Assembly: GCA_903928395.1 (NCBI GenBank) | Contig: CAIYQS010000014.1 | Location: forward strand, 1-6,906 | DNA: 6,906 bases | Direction: 5' to 3' | Source of the DNA: an uncultured Actinomycetes bacterium | GTDB taxonomy: Bacteria > Actinomycetota > Actinomycetes > Nanopelagicales > Nanopelagicaceae | In this document: positions 1 to 6,595 of the stretch, in pieces | Layout of the letters: the number at the start of each line of letters is the position of its first letter | Position numbering within the stretch: position 1 is the first letter of the stretch | Notes under the pieces: model-generated | What the model was told of the DNA's origin: nothing | Seen by the model: only the letters and a program-made list of their open reading frames with translations | Database searches by the model: none | Position numbers and translations under genes: made by a program

Positions 1-39
1 CTGGTGTATGGAAAGTGTATGAGTTGTAAAACAAACCTT

Positions 40-78
40 GGAGGTCTGTCACTTTTTGACAGTCCCCCGGCGTTTTTT
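40..78 (+). terminator. Possible intrinsic terminator for a gene left of the window
   Basis: A 6-bp perfect stem (CTGTCA at 46-51, TGACAG at 57-62, loop CTTTT) is extended outward by GG/CC pairs on both sides of two mismatches, reaching about 40 and 68. Six T residues follow at 73-78, after a short GC-rich spacer. This looks like a Rho-independent terminator for a gene whose body lies outside the window. The T-run starts about 4 bases after the stem, which is looser than ideal, and no upstream gene is visible. The right arm also contains a consensus -35 hexamer, so the hairpin may be fortuitous or serve another role. Confidence 0.35.
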
Positions 79-83
79 GTGAT
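56..83 (+). promoter_or_regulatory. Candidate sigma70-type promoter for the integrase
   Basis: TTGACA at 56-61 matches the -35 consensus exactly. TGTGAT at 78-83 matches four of six -10 positions, with a 16-base spacer. Transcription would begin near 90, giving a leader of about 45 bases that contains the inverted repeat at 99-125. A second, weaker pair is TTGTGA at 77-82 and TAATAC at 100-105 with a 17-base spacer. Its -10 box would fall inside the inverted repeat. The choice between the two cannot be made by reading alone. Confidence 0.3.
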
Positions 84-98
84 TGCTGAGACCCTTTC

Positions 99-125
99 GT
101 AATACGCACTAAATCAGTGCGTTAC
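99..125 (+). repeat. Inverted repeat just upstream of the integrase start
   Basis: ACGCACT at 104-110 and AGTGCGT at 116-122 form a perfect 7-bp inverted repeat around AAATC. The symmetry can be extended to GTAA at 99-102 and TTAC at 122-125 if a 2-base bulge is allowed on the left arm. It ends about 8-12 bases before the ATG at 134. It could be a binding site for the integrase or a small regulator, or an mRNA hairpin in the leader. It overlaps the weaker of the two candidate promoters. Function is inferred from position only. Confidence 0.4.
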
Positions 126-133
126 TCAACGAA

Positions 134-1300
134 ATGGATAAGAACATGTCAGAACCAACACAAACTAATCGTAAGAAGTCACGTCGCCGTAATGGGGATG
201 GAAACACCTATCGCCACAAGAATGGATGGCGCACCGTGATCTCACATAAAGGACATACGGTCACAGCTATGGGCCGCTCAGAGCAGGAGTCTCGTCGACT
301 AGCAAAAGAAAAGATCAAAGCACTTCCTATTTATGATGGCTCATTAGTCCCAGCTGCTGCAAAGCTGACAACTGGTGATTTCTTAACTAATTGGATTACC
401 AAGAAACATAAGACATCTATTGCAGCAACAACCTACCGCCGCTATGCCTCACTCATGAACATCCACATCATCCCCGCACTGGGAACAATCAAATTGCAGG
501 CTGTTACCAAGAATCATGTAAATGCACTGATGCTTCAGATGCGCGAGAAAGGTCAAAGCGCTCGCTCTCAGCAACAAGCACGCGCAGTGCTTTCAGCGGC
601 ATTTGAATCAGCCATGGAAGATGATCTAGTGGCGTCTAATCCAGTCGCTAAATCTCGAACAATTTCCTTAGACAGCGCTCAGATCCACCCGCTTTCACTT
701 ACAGAAGTTCAAACACTCCTCGCTAAAACAACGGGAGTGCAGATGCAAGCGCGTGTACGCATGGCAGTTCTTTATGCAATGCGTCAAGGTGAAGCGCTTG
801 GACTGCAGTGGAAGGATGTCGACTTCAATAAGAAGACTATATTTATCTGGCAACAGATCCAGAAGATCGAAGGAACTTATCAATTTGTGAAGCTTAAGAG
901 TGAGGATTCTATTCGAACCCTAGAGATTGACGATGAAACCTTAACTGCCCTTAAGGCTCACAAAGTTCAACAAAATTTAGATCGACTGGCTATGGGTGAT
1001 AAATGGGAAGATCATGATTTAGTCTTCACGACCTCAATCGGGAAACCAATTGACTGTAAGACTGACTATCGACAGTGGCATCGTTCGCTCGCAAATGCTG
1101 GACTACCAATCAAACGTCTTCATGATGCACGTCATACTGCTGCAACTCTGTTATTTGATCAAGGGTTAGACATTGAAGTAATCCGTCGTTTCATGGGTCA
1201 CTCATCAGTGCTTCTTACATCGAAAACATATGTTCATCATTCTGCTCGCCAGTTAAAGGGCGCAGCTGATCTAATTCAGAGTATGACTAGAGGTGCCTAA
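134..1300 (+). CDS. Tyrosine recombinase / phage-type integrase
   Basis: A site-specific recombinase of the tyrosine family, which integrates and excises a mobile element by cutting and rejoining DNA through a covalent phosphotyrosine. It has 388 residues, normal for a full-length three-domain integrase. A basic N-terminal arm-type DNA-binding region (about 12-65, with KKSRRR) is followed by a SAM-like core-binding domain (about 77-170) and the catalytic domain (about 185-385). The expected active-site residues are present: R217 in MRQGEALGL, a beta-hairpin lysine near K255 (KLKS), H330 and R333 in HDARH, H356 in MGHSS, and the nucleophile Y366 in SKTYVH. No frame break is seen. Neither the ATG at 134 nor the in-frame ATG at 146 has a good Shine-Dalgarno site, so the exact start is uncertain. 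The gene converges on the restriction-modification operon, which fits an integrated island, though no attachment site was found. The family call is firm; the target site is unknown. Confidence 0.95.
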   Translation: MDKNMSEPTQTNRKKSRRRNGDGNTYRHKNGWRTVISHKGHTVTAMGRSEQESRRLAKEKIKALPIYDGSLVPAAAKLTTGDFLTNWITKKHKTSIAATTYRRYASLMNIHIIPALGTIKLQAVTKNHVNALMLQMREKGQSARSQQQARAVLSAAFESAMEDDLVASNPVAKSRTISLDSAQIHPLSLTEVQTLLAKTTGVQMQARVRMAVLYAMRQGEALGLQWKDVDFNKKTIFIWQQIQKIEGTYQFVKLKSEDSIRTLEIDDETLTALKAHKVQQNLDRLAMGDKWEDHDLVFTTSIGKPIDCKTDYRQWHRSLANAGLPIKRLHDARHTAATLLFDQGLDIEVIRRFMGHSSVLLTSKTYVHHSARQLKGAADLIQSMTRGA

Positions 1301-1308
1301 TAAGCTTC

Positions 1309-1342
1309 GGTTTGGCTATCAGTCACAACCGGTAGCCAAACC
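1309..1342. terminator. Hairpin between the convergent integrase and helicase genes
   Basis: GGTTTGGCTA (1309-1318) pairs perfectly with TAGCCAAACC (1333-1342), and two further inner pairs (one G-T) give a 12-bp stem around a 10-base loop. It lies 9 bases after the integrase stop and 30 bases from the helicase stop, where a terminator serving both directions is expected. Neither side has a good T-run directly after the stem, so it is not a textbook intrinsic terminator. It may instead stabilise 3' ends or block the opposing polymerase. Confidence 0.6.
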
Positions 1343-1371
1343 TTCAATTGAATCTAATGATTTTTTAGGAA

Positions 1372-3948
1372 TTACTTCGACTTTACAATGGATCTTTCCC
1401 AAAGACCAAGTCTGATTTCATCTTCTTCCTCGCTCACGCCAAGGTAATTTAGACTTGCACGTTCGAAAAGTCTGAATTGCCAAATAGCTTCATCCATATG
1501 GTCTGGATGGAAAACTCCAATGTCGGATAATTTATGAAAATCAGCGAGAGTAATCCCAGTTACTCTCTCAAATAGCTGAGTATCGAGAGAGCTAATTACG
1601 TGAACTAATGACTCTTCACGAAAATCTGTTAAGTACATAAAAACTGGAACTGCTTGAACAAACTTCTTAAGCTTTGATCTAAGTGTCTTGACTTGTTCCC
1701 TTTTTGCCTTCTTTGCTTTATCCACTTCTGGATCATTCGCTGCCGGGGACCCGGTGTTTGGCTTCTTCGCTGCTTTCGCCTTTTGTGAGTTGGAAATGAT
1801 TTTTGAAGCTTCTTGGCGGAGATTTCTGAAGTCTTCCATTTGCTCAAGTTGCGCCAACAGTTCCTCCTGTCCAAGTAATTTCTTTAGGACATTCTCAGAA
1901 AGATCTATCAGCTTGTCACTTCCCCAACGCTTTGCGAGCATGGCAGCTCCCACACGAGAGGTTCCCCAATCCATGACAGCATTGACATCAACAGGATCCA
2001 TGCTGCCGCCATAAAAACGATAGATAGGCAGAAATTCAATAAGTTCGTGAATTGTCTCTACCGGCGATGACTTGGTGGTTTCTCCTGCGAGTTTTGTTCC
2101 ATACTGGTAAACCAATGTAAGCGCTCTATTGGGATCAAAGTCAAAGACGTAACAGATCTCTTTATTTATTGTTCTCGATCCATCATCGTTTTTTGTTGCC
2201 CAGGGAGACTGCACCCGAAATGCGGCTTGGAAATAGGACTCGGGAGCCTTTAGTGATCTCAAAATCAGGATTGCTCCCCACTGTGGAACGGTTACTCCTG
2301 TCATCAATTTTGCAACTGAAAGCGTGATGGTTTGTTTACCAAGTTTTGCCGCCTTTGCAAGCATTGCATCAACTGGCTTTTTTGCTTCTGCTCCCATTTT
2401 GGCGCCACTTCCGGCAGCAACATGGACAAGATAATTCTGAAAAAAAGAATTGCTTTCAAGTTCTGCTTTCATCGCATGAGCTGATGCGACAGTTGGGAGT
2501 AACCAGACCGAGTGCTCGACTGCCTGCGCAAACATTGGATTGCTATATGGAAAAGCTGGTTTTGAATTAGAGAGTAACTTCTCTTTTGCGCTCTGTACCA
2601 ATTGGCCACGAAGCATATTTAAGAACTCTCTAACTCTTTCCCGATCCTTAAAGTGATATTCCGCCCCTACTTTGTCTGCGGCAAAGAAACCTGATAAATC
2701 GAATAGTCCTTCTGGACCATAATCGAGTTCACTTGTCGTTAGGTCAGGGAGCGCATAAGTAAACATCTGCATTTGAGGCAGTTCGCGATAAGGATTCTTA
2801 GCTGGGTCTCGGTTTGCTACCTCATTCCATTCTCTCTTTGCCTGTTGTTCATTCGGATAAGTCCAGTTAAAAATTGCATCTTCATTGAACTCGCCTTCGG
2901 TAAGGGCCCTGAATGGAGTTCCTGAAAGGTAGAGATAATTCTTACTCGAAAGTCTAAGCTGAGCCGCATCAAGGTCGTCTGCACTTGGTCCTTCTGGATT
3001 AGCTGAGTAAAGACGTGGAGTTCCGGATTCAAGCATTACGGAAAGTTCTTCAGCTTTTTCAATCTCTTCTTCTTCTAATTTATTTGAAGAGTCCTTCAGA
3101 GGAACTGTAGAACAAAGTTCCTTCGCTGCACCTTGCCAGGCACCAAAATGATATTCGTCTAGAACAATACAATCCCAGTCAATAAGGTGTAAATCAACGT
3201 TGTGCTCCTTGACCCCTCCCTTGGAAGTCGTTCCAAGCAAATCCTGAAAAGAAGCAAACCAAACCATTGGCTGATCAATGTCTGGATCAACAACTGAGTC
3301 TCTGGAGGCAAAAACCCAGTCAGTAAAGTCAATATGGGAGGAAAGGTCGTCTCGCCAAGCATCTCTCACAGCCGGTTTGTATGTGAGAACTAAAACTCTT
3401 TGCCATTTCATCTTCTCTGCTAATTTATAAGTTGCGAATGTCTTACCAAACCGCATTTTTGCGTTCCAAAGAAATCTTGGTGGGTGAGAATCGCTCGCAT
3501 GCGACTTAAAGTATTTCTCTGTTAATGAAACTGCGTCTGATTGCTCTGGGCGTAATCCAAAGTCCTGAGTCCTTGATGAGTCATATTTGCGACCTGATCT
3601 AACTGCAGCAATAGCTGCCGAAATTTCGCTTAAAGATGCTTCTACAACTTCACTTACGCGATTTATTCCTGCTGAATCAAGAACTTTATGAACAGCATGA
3701 TCATCAAAGAAGCTTCCGTCAGCTCTTACAGCTTCCTCATCGAGATGAATGACAATTCCTTCTTGTTCAGGATAAAGCGTTCCTGTTTGTTCCTTAATCC
3801 GAACTTTAGGATCTAGTCTTCCCGTGAAGCCAACTTTAAATTTTCCTCTTCCAGAAATGGTTGTCGACCCTACGGTTCGTGTCCATTCAGTTTCATAACC
3901 TGGTGCGCTGTAAACATAAATGCGACCAGATGTTGAACGGTTGCTCAT
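1372..3948 (-). CDS. Restriction subunit: SF2 helicase with N-terminal GIY-YIG-like domain
   Basis: An 858-residue protein, probably the ATP-dependent DNA translocase and restriction subunit of the operon. SF2 motifs appear in order: P-loop AKMRFGKT (163-170), motif Ia VLVLTY (185-190), DEYH Walker B (264-267), SGTPF motif III (342-346), TGVTVP motif V-like (550-555) and FQAAFRVQSP motif VI-like (573-582). The N-terminus (about 8-94) resembles GIY-YIG/T5orf172 nuclease domains: IYVY (10-13), KVGFT (38-42), R50 and FFDDHAVHKVL (80-90). No PD-(D/E)XK motif was noticed, so this domain is the best nuclease candidate. A lysine- and alanine-rich linker (about 720-765) precedes a conserved-looking C-terminal region of about 95 residues. 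From memory, relatives share this domain order and an FRVQSPW-type motif VI. The ATG at 3948 overlaps the stop of the upstream methyltransferase gene (ATGA) and has AGAGGA 6 bases upstream, so the start is well supported. Helicase call firm; nuclease role inferred. Confidence 0.9.
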   Translation of the reverse strand: MSNRSTSGRIYVYSAPGYETEWTRTVGSTTISGRGKFKVGFTGRLDPKVRIKEQTGTLYPEQEGIVIHLDEEAVRADGSFFDDHAVHKVLDSAGINRVSEVVEASLSEISAAIAAVRSGRKYDSSRTQDFGLRPEQSDAVSLTEKYFKSHASDSHPPRFLWNAKMRFGKTFATYKLAEKMKWQRVLVLTYKPAVRDAWRDDLSSHIDFTDWVFASRDSVVDPDIDQPMVWFASFQDLLGTTSKGGVKEHNVDLHLIDWDCIVLDEYHFGAWQGAAKELCSTVPLKDSSNKLEEEEIEKAEELSVMLESGTPRLYSANPEGPSADDLDAAQLRLSSKNYLYLSGTPFRALTEGEFNEDAIFNWTYPNEQQAKREWNEVANRDPAKNPYRELPQMQMFTYALPDLTTSELDYGPEGLFDLSGFFAADKVGAEYHFKDRERVREFLNMLRGQLVQSAKEKLLSNSKPAFPYSNPMFAQAVEHSVWLLPTVASAHAMKAELESNSFFQNYLVHVAAGSGAKMGAEAKKPVDAMLAKAAKLGKQTITLSVAKLMTGVTVPQWGAILILRSLKAPESYFQAAFRVQSPWATKNDDGSRTINKEICYVFDFDPNRALTLVYQYGTKLAGETTKSSPVETIHELIEFLPIYRFYGGSMDPVDVNAVMDWGTSRVGAAMLAKRWGSDKLIDLSENVLKKLLGQEELLAQLEQMEDFRNLRQEASKIISNSQKAKAAKKPNTGSPAANDPEVDKAKKAKREQVKTLRSKLKKFVQAVPVFMYLTDFREESLVHVISSLDTQLFERVTGITLADFHKLSDIGVFHPDHMDEAIWQFRLFERASLNYLGVSEEEDEIRLGLWERSIVKSK
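3667..3927 (-). other. GIY-YIG/T5orf172-like domain at the helicase N-terminus
   Basis: Residues 8-94 of the helicase protein. A first strand IYVY (the GIY position) is followed after about 25 residues by KVGFT, like the K-[IV]-G-[KY]-T of T5orf172 proteins. R50 in VRIKEQTGT lies on the expected following helix, and FFDDHAVHKVL (80-90) sits where that family has its acidic residue and H-containing helix. The classical catalytic glutamate and asparagine of I-TevI-type enzymes cannot be assigned with confidence. The fold call rests on motif order and spacing; catalytic activity is inferred. Confidence 0.6.
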
Positions 3949-5618
3949 TCGTAATCCTCTTCAAGTACATCAACAAGTGAACCTTCGGTCTCTTCTCTTG
4001 CTCCTGGAGGTCGATATTTAACTCCACCTGGCATATGAGATTCTGGTATGGGGGAATTAAGTGAAAGAATTAGATCCCGCTTATGGATCGCAGATTCGAT
4101 GTATCCAATTTCAGCTTTAGTTAGCTTGAAGTGTGCATAGAGTTCTTCGTCTGACCATCTTTTTGTCATGTCCATCAATGGTACAAATCTAAATCGGTCA
4201 GGCCTTACATCTTGTGTTGACTTACGTTGGAGCACAAGAAATCGAACAAATTTAGTGGTTAAGTAATTTGCATAATTTTCTGCTTCCTTTTTTGTCTTCC
4301 ACACTCCTGCAATTAAATATGTTTGGGTGCAAACCGATCCAGGTGCTAGTGCTATCGGTTCTCCTAACACATAGGAAATCTCCCGCCCATGACCATCTCC
4401 CGCCTTGGGGATAAGAACTTTGTATTTATCCAACCAATCCAAATTCTTTTCAATTTGTGATTTCTTAATATAAGCAACATGGCTTCCAAAGATCAATGGA
4501 ATCGAGTCCTTGAATGGCTTTTCTTCCGCACCTTTATAATTTGTTGTGATTGATTGCCCAAAAGGAAATTGTGATGAAAATAGTGGACTTAAAGATAACT
4601 CTTCTTTTGTCGGACGACATTTCATTACAATTGAAGAAGCATTGTTATCGCGTATTACTACCCCATCGCCTTTTCGCAAGTCTCGAGTAACAGTTGATGT
4701 AATCTGCCCATCAATTCTCGTGGAGAATTCGCAATCACCTTCGAAATCTCGATCCCATAAGAAGTAATTGACGCCACCTTTTATTTCAACTCCTGGGAAG
4801 CAGTCAAAAAGCTTAGGGTTGTCAACTATTTTCCGAATATGACGATCTTTAATCATCCGAATTCTAAATTCATCAAGTCCTTTTCCTCCCATAAACCATC
4901 TTGAAGGAACAATCATCGCCAGGTATTTAGGCTGGAGCTCTAAAGCTCTCTCAATGAAGAAATGGTAAATGGGTGATTCACTGGTACGTCCATCACCAGT
5001 TTGATAGGGAGGATTACCAACAATCACATCGAATTTCATATCTTTCAGCTCCTCCGTTGGATAGGTGTGGTGGATAAATGCATATGCATAATTTTCACGG
5101 CTATTGCCACGTTCGAGTAGAACCGGTGCATGGCACTTACGACATGAACCAATTGCCTTACCTTCTTTATTGAGAATGTAGTCATGCTCAGTTTGAATGA
5201 ATGGCACATTCCCATCAGGTGAATCAAACTTGATAACCGAGTGTGAACTTGAAGCGTCTCTAGATACGTAAAGTGATCTACGAGTCATTTCTCCATGAAC
5301 CTGAGTGATTCCGCAGCCATAAAGCATTTTTCCAAGAATGTGCTGTGCTCTTTTTTCAGGATTTGGTTGCCACTCTTGAAGACCGTCCATAAGGCGGATA
5401 GCAACTTCACGAAGAATTGAACCTGATTTTGCAGCAGGGTCTAACCACTTCAGGTTTGGGTCAGCCCAAACTTCTTCTGGGAGGGTGTCCAGTAATGCCC
5501 TGGCTAGTATCGGAGGAGTTGGAATTGCATCTGAAGAAAGAGCGGCAATTACATCAAGAATATCTGGCATACGTTTTGTGGAATCCAAAACAGTTGCTGC
5601 GGTGAGTTTCGCACTCAT
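3945..5618 (-). CDS. Eco57I-like DNA adenine methyltransferase, large modification subunit
   Basis: Predicted to transfer a methyl group from S-adenosylmethionine to N6 of adenine in the recognition site, protecting host DNA. It has 557 residues from the ATG. The order fits gamma-class enzymes: a motif X-like TPPILARALL (34-43), a degenerate motif I DPAAKSGSIL (60-69), catalytic motif IV NPPY (202-205) preceded by FDVIVG, VPSRWF (237-242), then a long C-terminal half that should hold the target recognition domain, beginning near CFPGVEIKGGVNYFLWD (273-289). A CRKCH pair (159-163) lies between motifs I and IV and may be half of a metal site. I chose the ATG at 5618, which overlaps the upstream stop as TGATG and has AAAGG 7 bases upstream. 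A GTG directly before it would add one residue but sit too close to that site. The gene ends overlapping the helicase start by 4 bases. Motif I is KSG-type rather than CGSG, so SAM binding may depend on the small subunit. Class firm; recognition sequence unknown. Confidence 0.9.
   Translation of the reverse strand: MSAKLTAATVLDSTKRMPDILDVIAALSSDAIPTPPILARALLDTLPEEVWADPNLKWLDPAAKSGSILREVAIRLMDGLQEWQPNPEKRAQHILGKMLYGCGITQVHGEMTRRSLYVSRDASSSHSVIKFDSPDGNVPFIQTEHDYILNKEGKAIGSCRKCHAPVLLERGNSRENYAYAFIHHTYPTEELKDMKFDVIVGNPPYQTGDGRTSESPIYHFFIERALELQPKYLAMIVPSRWFMGGKGLDEFRIRMIKDRHIRKIVDNPKLFDCFPGVEIKGGVNYFLWDRDFEGDCEFSTRIDGQITSTVTRDLRKGDGVVIRDNNASSIVMKCRPTKEELSLSPLFSSQFPFGQSITTNYKGAEEKPFKDSIPLIFGSHVAYIKKSQIEKNLDWLDKYKVLIPKAGDGHGREISYVLGEPIALAPGSVCTQTYLIAGVWKTKKEAENYANYLTTKFVRFLVLQRKSTQDVRPDRFRFVPLMDMTKRWSDEELYAHFKLTKAEIGYIESAIHKRDLILSLNSPIPESHMPGGVKYRPPGAREETEGSLVDVLEEDYE
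3955..3960 (-). promoter_or_regulatory. Ribosome binding site of the helicase gene
   Basis: AGAGGA on the minus strand, 6 bases before the ATG at 3948 and inside the last codons of the methyltransferase gene. With the 4-base ATGA overlap it supports translational coupling and fixes the helicase start. Confidence 0.7.
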
Positions 5619-6469
5619 CACTTAACCTTTTTCTTAATTGGACTCTTTTTAGACTTTTCAGTCCCACCCAGGGATGAATAGTGAATTGGCCCAAGATCAA
5701 GAGTTTTTTCTTCCCAAAAAAGATCTCGCTCAGATTCGGGGACAAGAGCACAGCTTTGAATTCGTTGGAAGCAACCTCCAGGCATGGGTAGCCAGTCGAT
5801 AAGTAGAATCTCACGAGCATTATTCAGCGAGTCACCTAATGCAAAGTTCTCAGAAATTATCAGGTTCAAACAACTCAAAAAACCTATTGAGGGCTCAACA
5901 GTGTTTGAGTCATTTTGAAAATATCCAAGTATCTCATTGGCAACTCGAACTCTTACTTCGGTCACATTCTCTGGGGATATATCGATGCCATAGATCGAAC
6001 TAACAGCTCTCAGTAATTTAAACTCATATTGTTCTCTTGACGAACAACTTGCTTTTGTTACAAGTTTCAGTTTTCTTCTTAAGATTTCAACCACAAAATT
6101 TCCTGATCCACATGTGGGCTCTAGAAACTTAATATCAAGAGCTTTAAATGCGTCTGGAAATAAATCGAGTATCGCATCCACTTCGCGCTGGTGAGTAAAT
6201 ACTTCAGCCAGCTCTCGCACTCTTGCGCGTGATCTGAGTTCTTCATATTCATACTCGATTGCATTGAATATTTCTTCGATAGACGGGTCCGACGAGCCAC
6301 CCGATTCATGCCAAGGTGAATCTTCATTTTGTAATTCCCAGCCGACATCTGGGTCTGCAGCTTTATCCGCTCGCCATGGACTCAACCACCATGAGGCATC
6401 CAAAGATCCAAGTTCCGGTTTTTGACCCGTCTTTGGAACCTTTTTTTCACCTGCTTGGTTCGAATCCAC
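5618..6469 (-). CDS. Small methyltransferase-fold subunit with SAM-binding motif I, no NPPY
   Basis: A 283-residue protein with the SAM-binding half of an N6-adenine methyltransferase. After a tryptophan-rich N-terminal stretch (WW at 27-28, W32, W44, W53) and a charged helix (about 63-86) come a motif X-like AEVFTHQREVDAILDLF (88-104), a canonical motif I FLEPTCGSGNF (115-125), motif II IYGIDISPENV (159-169) and a motif III-like ALGDSL (210-215). The catalytic [DNS]PP[YFW] motif is absent: the chain runs through DWLPMPGGCFQR (225-236) and ends in a lysine-rich tail. It is unlikely to be a truncated enzyme, because the next gene carries its own motif I-like and NPPY motifs and, from memory, stand-alone relatives of similar length precede such genes. 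It probably partners the large subunit. The start is GTG, supported by AGGAG 6 bases upstream. Its stop overlaps the next ATG. Fold call firm; subunit role inferred. Confidence 0.88.
   Translation of the reverse strand: MDSNQAGEKKVPKTGQKPELGSLDASWWLSPWRADKAADPDVGWELQNEDSPWHESGGSSDPSIEEIFNAIEYEYEELRSRARVRELAEVFTHQREVDAILDLFPDAFKALDIKFLEPTCGSGNFVVEILRRKLKLVTKASCSSREQYEFKLLRAVSSIYGIDISPENVTEVRVRVANEILGYFQNDSNTVEPSIGFLSCLNLIISENFALGDSLNNAREILLIDWLPMPGGCFQRIQSCALVPESERDLFWEEKTLDLGPIHYSSLGGTEKSKKSPIKKKVK
5626..5630 (-). promoter_or_regulatory. Ribosome binding site of the large methyltransferase gene
   Basis: AAAGG on the minus strand, 7 bases before the ATG at 5618 but only 4 before the adjacent GTG at 5621. 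The spacing favours the ATG start, which gives a TGATG stop-start overlap with the preceding gene. Confidence 0.55.
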
Positions 6470-6595
6470 CGATTTCTCCTAAGAAAGATAGTCCCCTGGC
6501 TAGGGCTAAAAATACTTGGGTTGACTGACATACGGGAGGTTTCAAGGTGCATTTACGCGATTAAATTTCTAAATCTGGTTAATGCGATGGATAAA
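6470..6595 (-). promoter_or_regulatory. Leader region of the restriction-modification operon
   Basis: This 126-bp gap between the small ORF and the first methyltransferase gene should hold the operon promoter unless transcription starts further upstream. On the minus strand a good -35-like TTGAAA is seen (6545-6540), but no -10 box lies at 16-18 bases; TATTTT (6514-6509) is 25 bases away. A weaker pair is TTATCC with TAGAAA 17 bases later (about 6595-6567). A short CCCT/AGGG hairpin lies at about 6494-6505. No promoter can be assigned with confidence. Confidence 0.25.
6476..6480 (-). promoter_or_regulatory. Strong ribosome binding site of the first operon gene
   Basis: AGGAG on the minus strand with a 6-base spacer to the GTG at 6469. 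It is the strongest ribosome binding site seen in the window and decides the non-ATG start. It marks the likely beginning of the three-gene translated unit. Confidence 0.75.

Noticed and set aside
1..133. tRNA or tmRNA fragment as an attachment site beside the integrase
   Set aside because: No cloverleaf, TTCRA-type T-loop or CCA end is visible in 1-133 or at the right end, and no convincing direct repeat links the two ends of the window.
1343..1352. Palindrome TTCAATTGAA after the convergent hairpin
   Set aside because: It is AT-rich and only 10 bases long, lies between two 3' ends, and has no partner or functional context.
1688..2014. Plus-strand ORF of 108 codons opposite the helicase gene
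   Set aside because: It lies wholly inside the well-supported helicase gene, and its phenylalanine- and serine-rich product reflects the antisense of lysine- and alanine-rich coding.
5554..5820. Minus-strand ORF of 88 codons across the junction of the two methyltransferase genes
   Set aside because: It is a shifted-frame shadow. The flanking frames are both intact and carry the conserved motifs, so there is no sign of a frameshift joining the two genes.
5618..6469. Small methyltransferase gene as a frameshifted or truncated N-terminal half of a larger enzyme
   Set aside because: The downstream gene has its own motif X-like and motif I-like segments before NPPY, and both genes have proper starts and ribosome binding sites. 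Two subunits explain the layout better.
1372..6469. BREX, DISARM, Type I or classical Type III system
   Set aside because: No PglX/PglZ/BrxL-like, specificity-subunit or phospholipase-D-like gene is present, and the methyltransferase is split in two with an Eco57I-like large subunit, unlike classical Mod/Res pairs.
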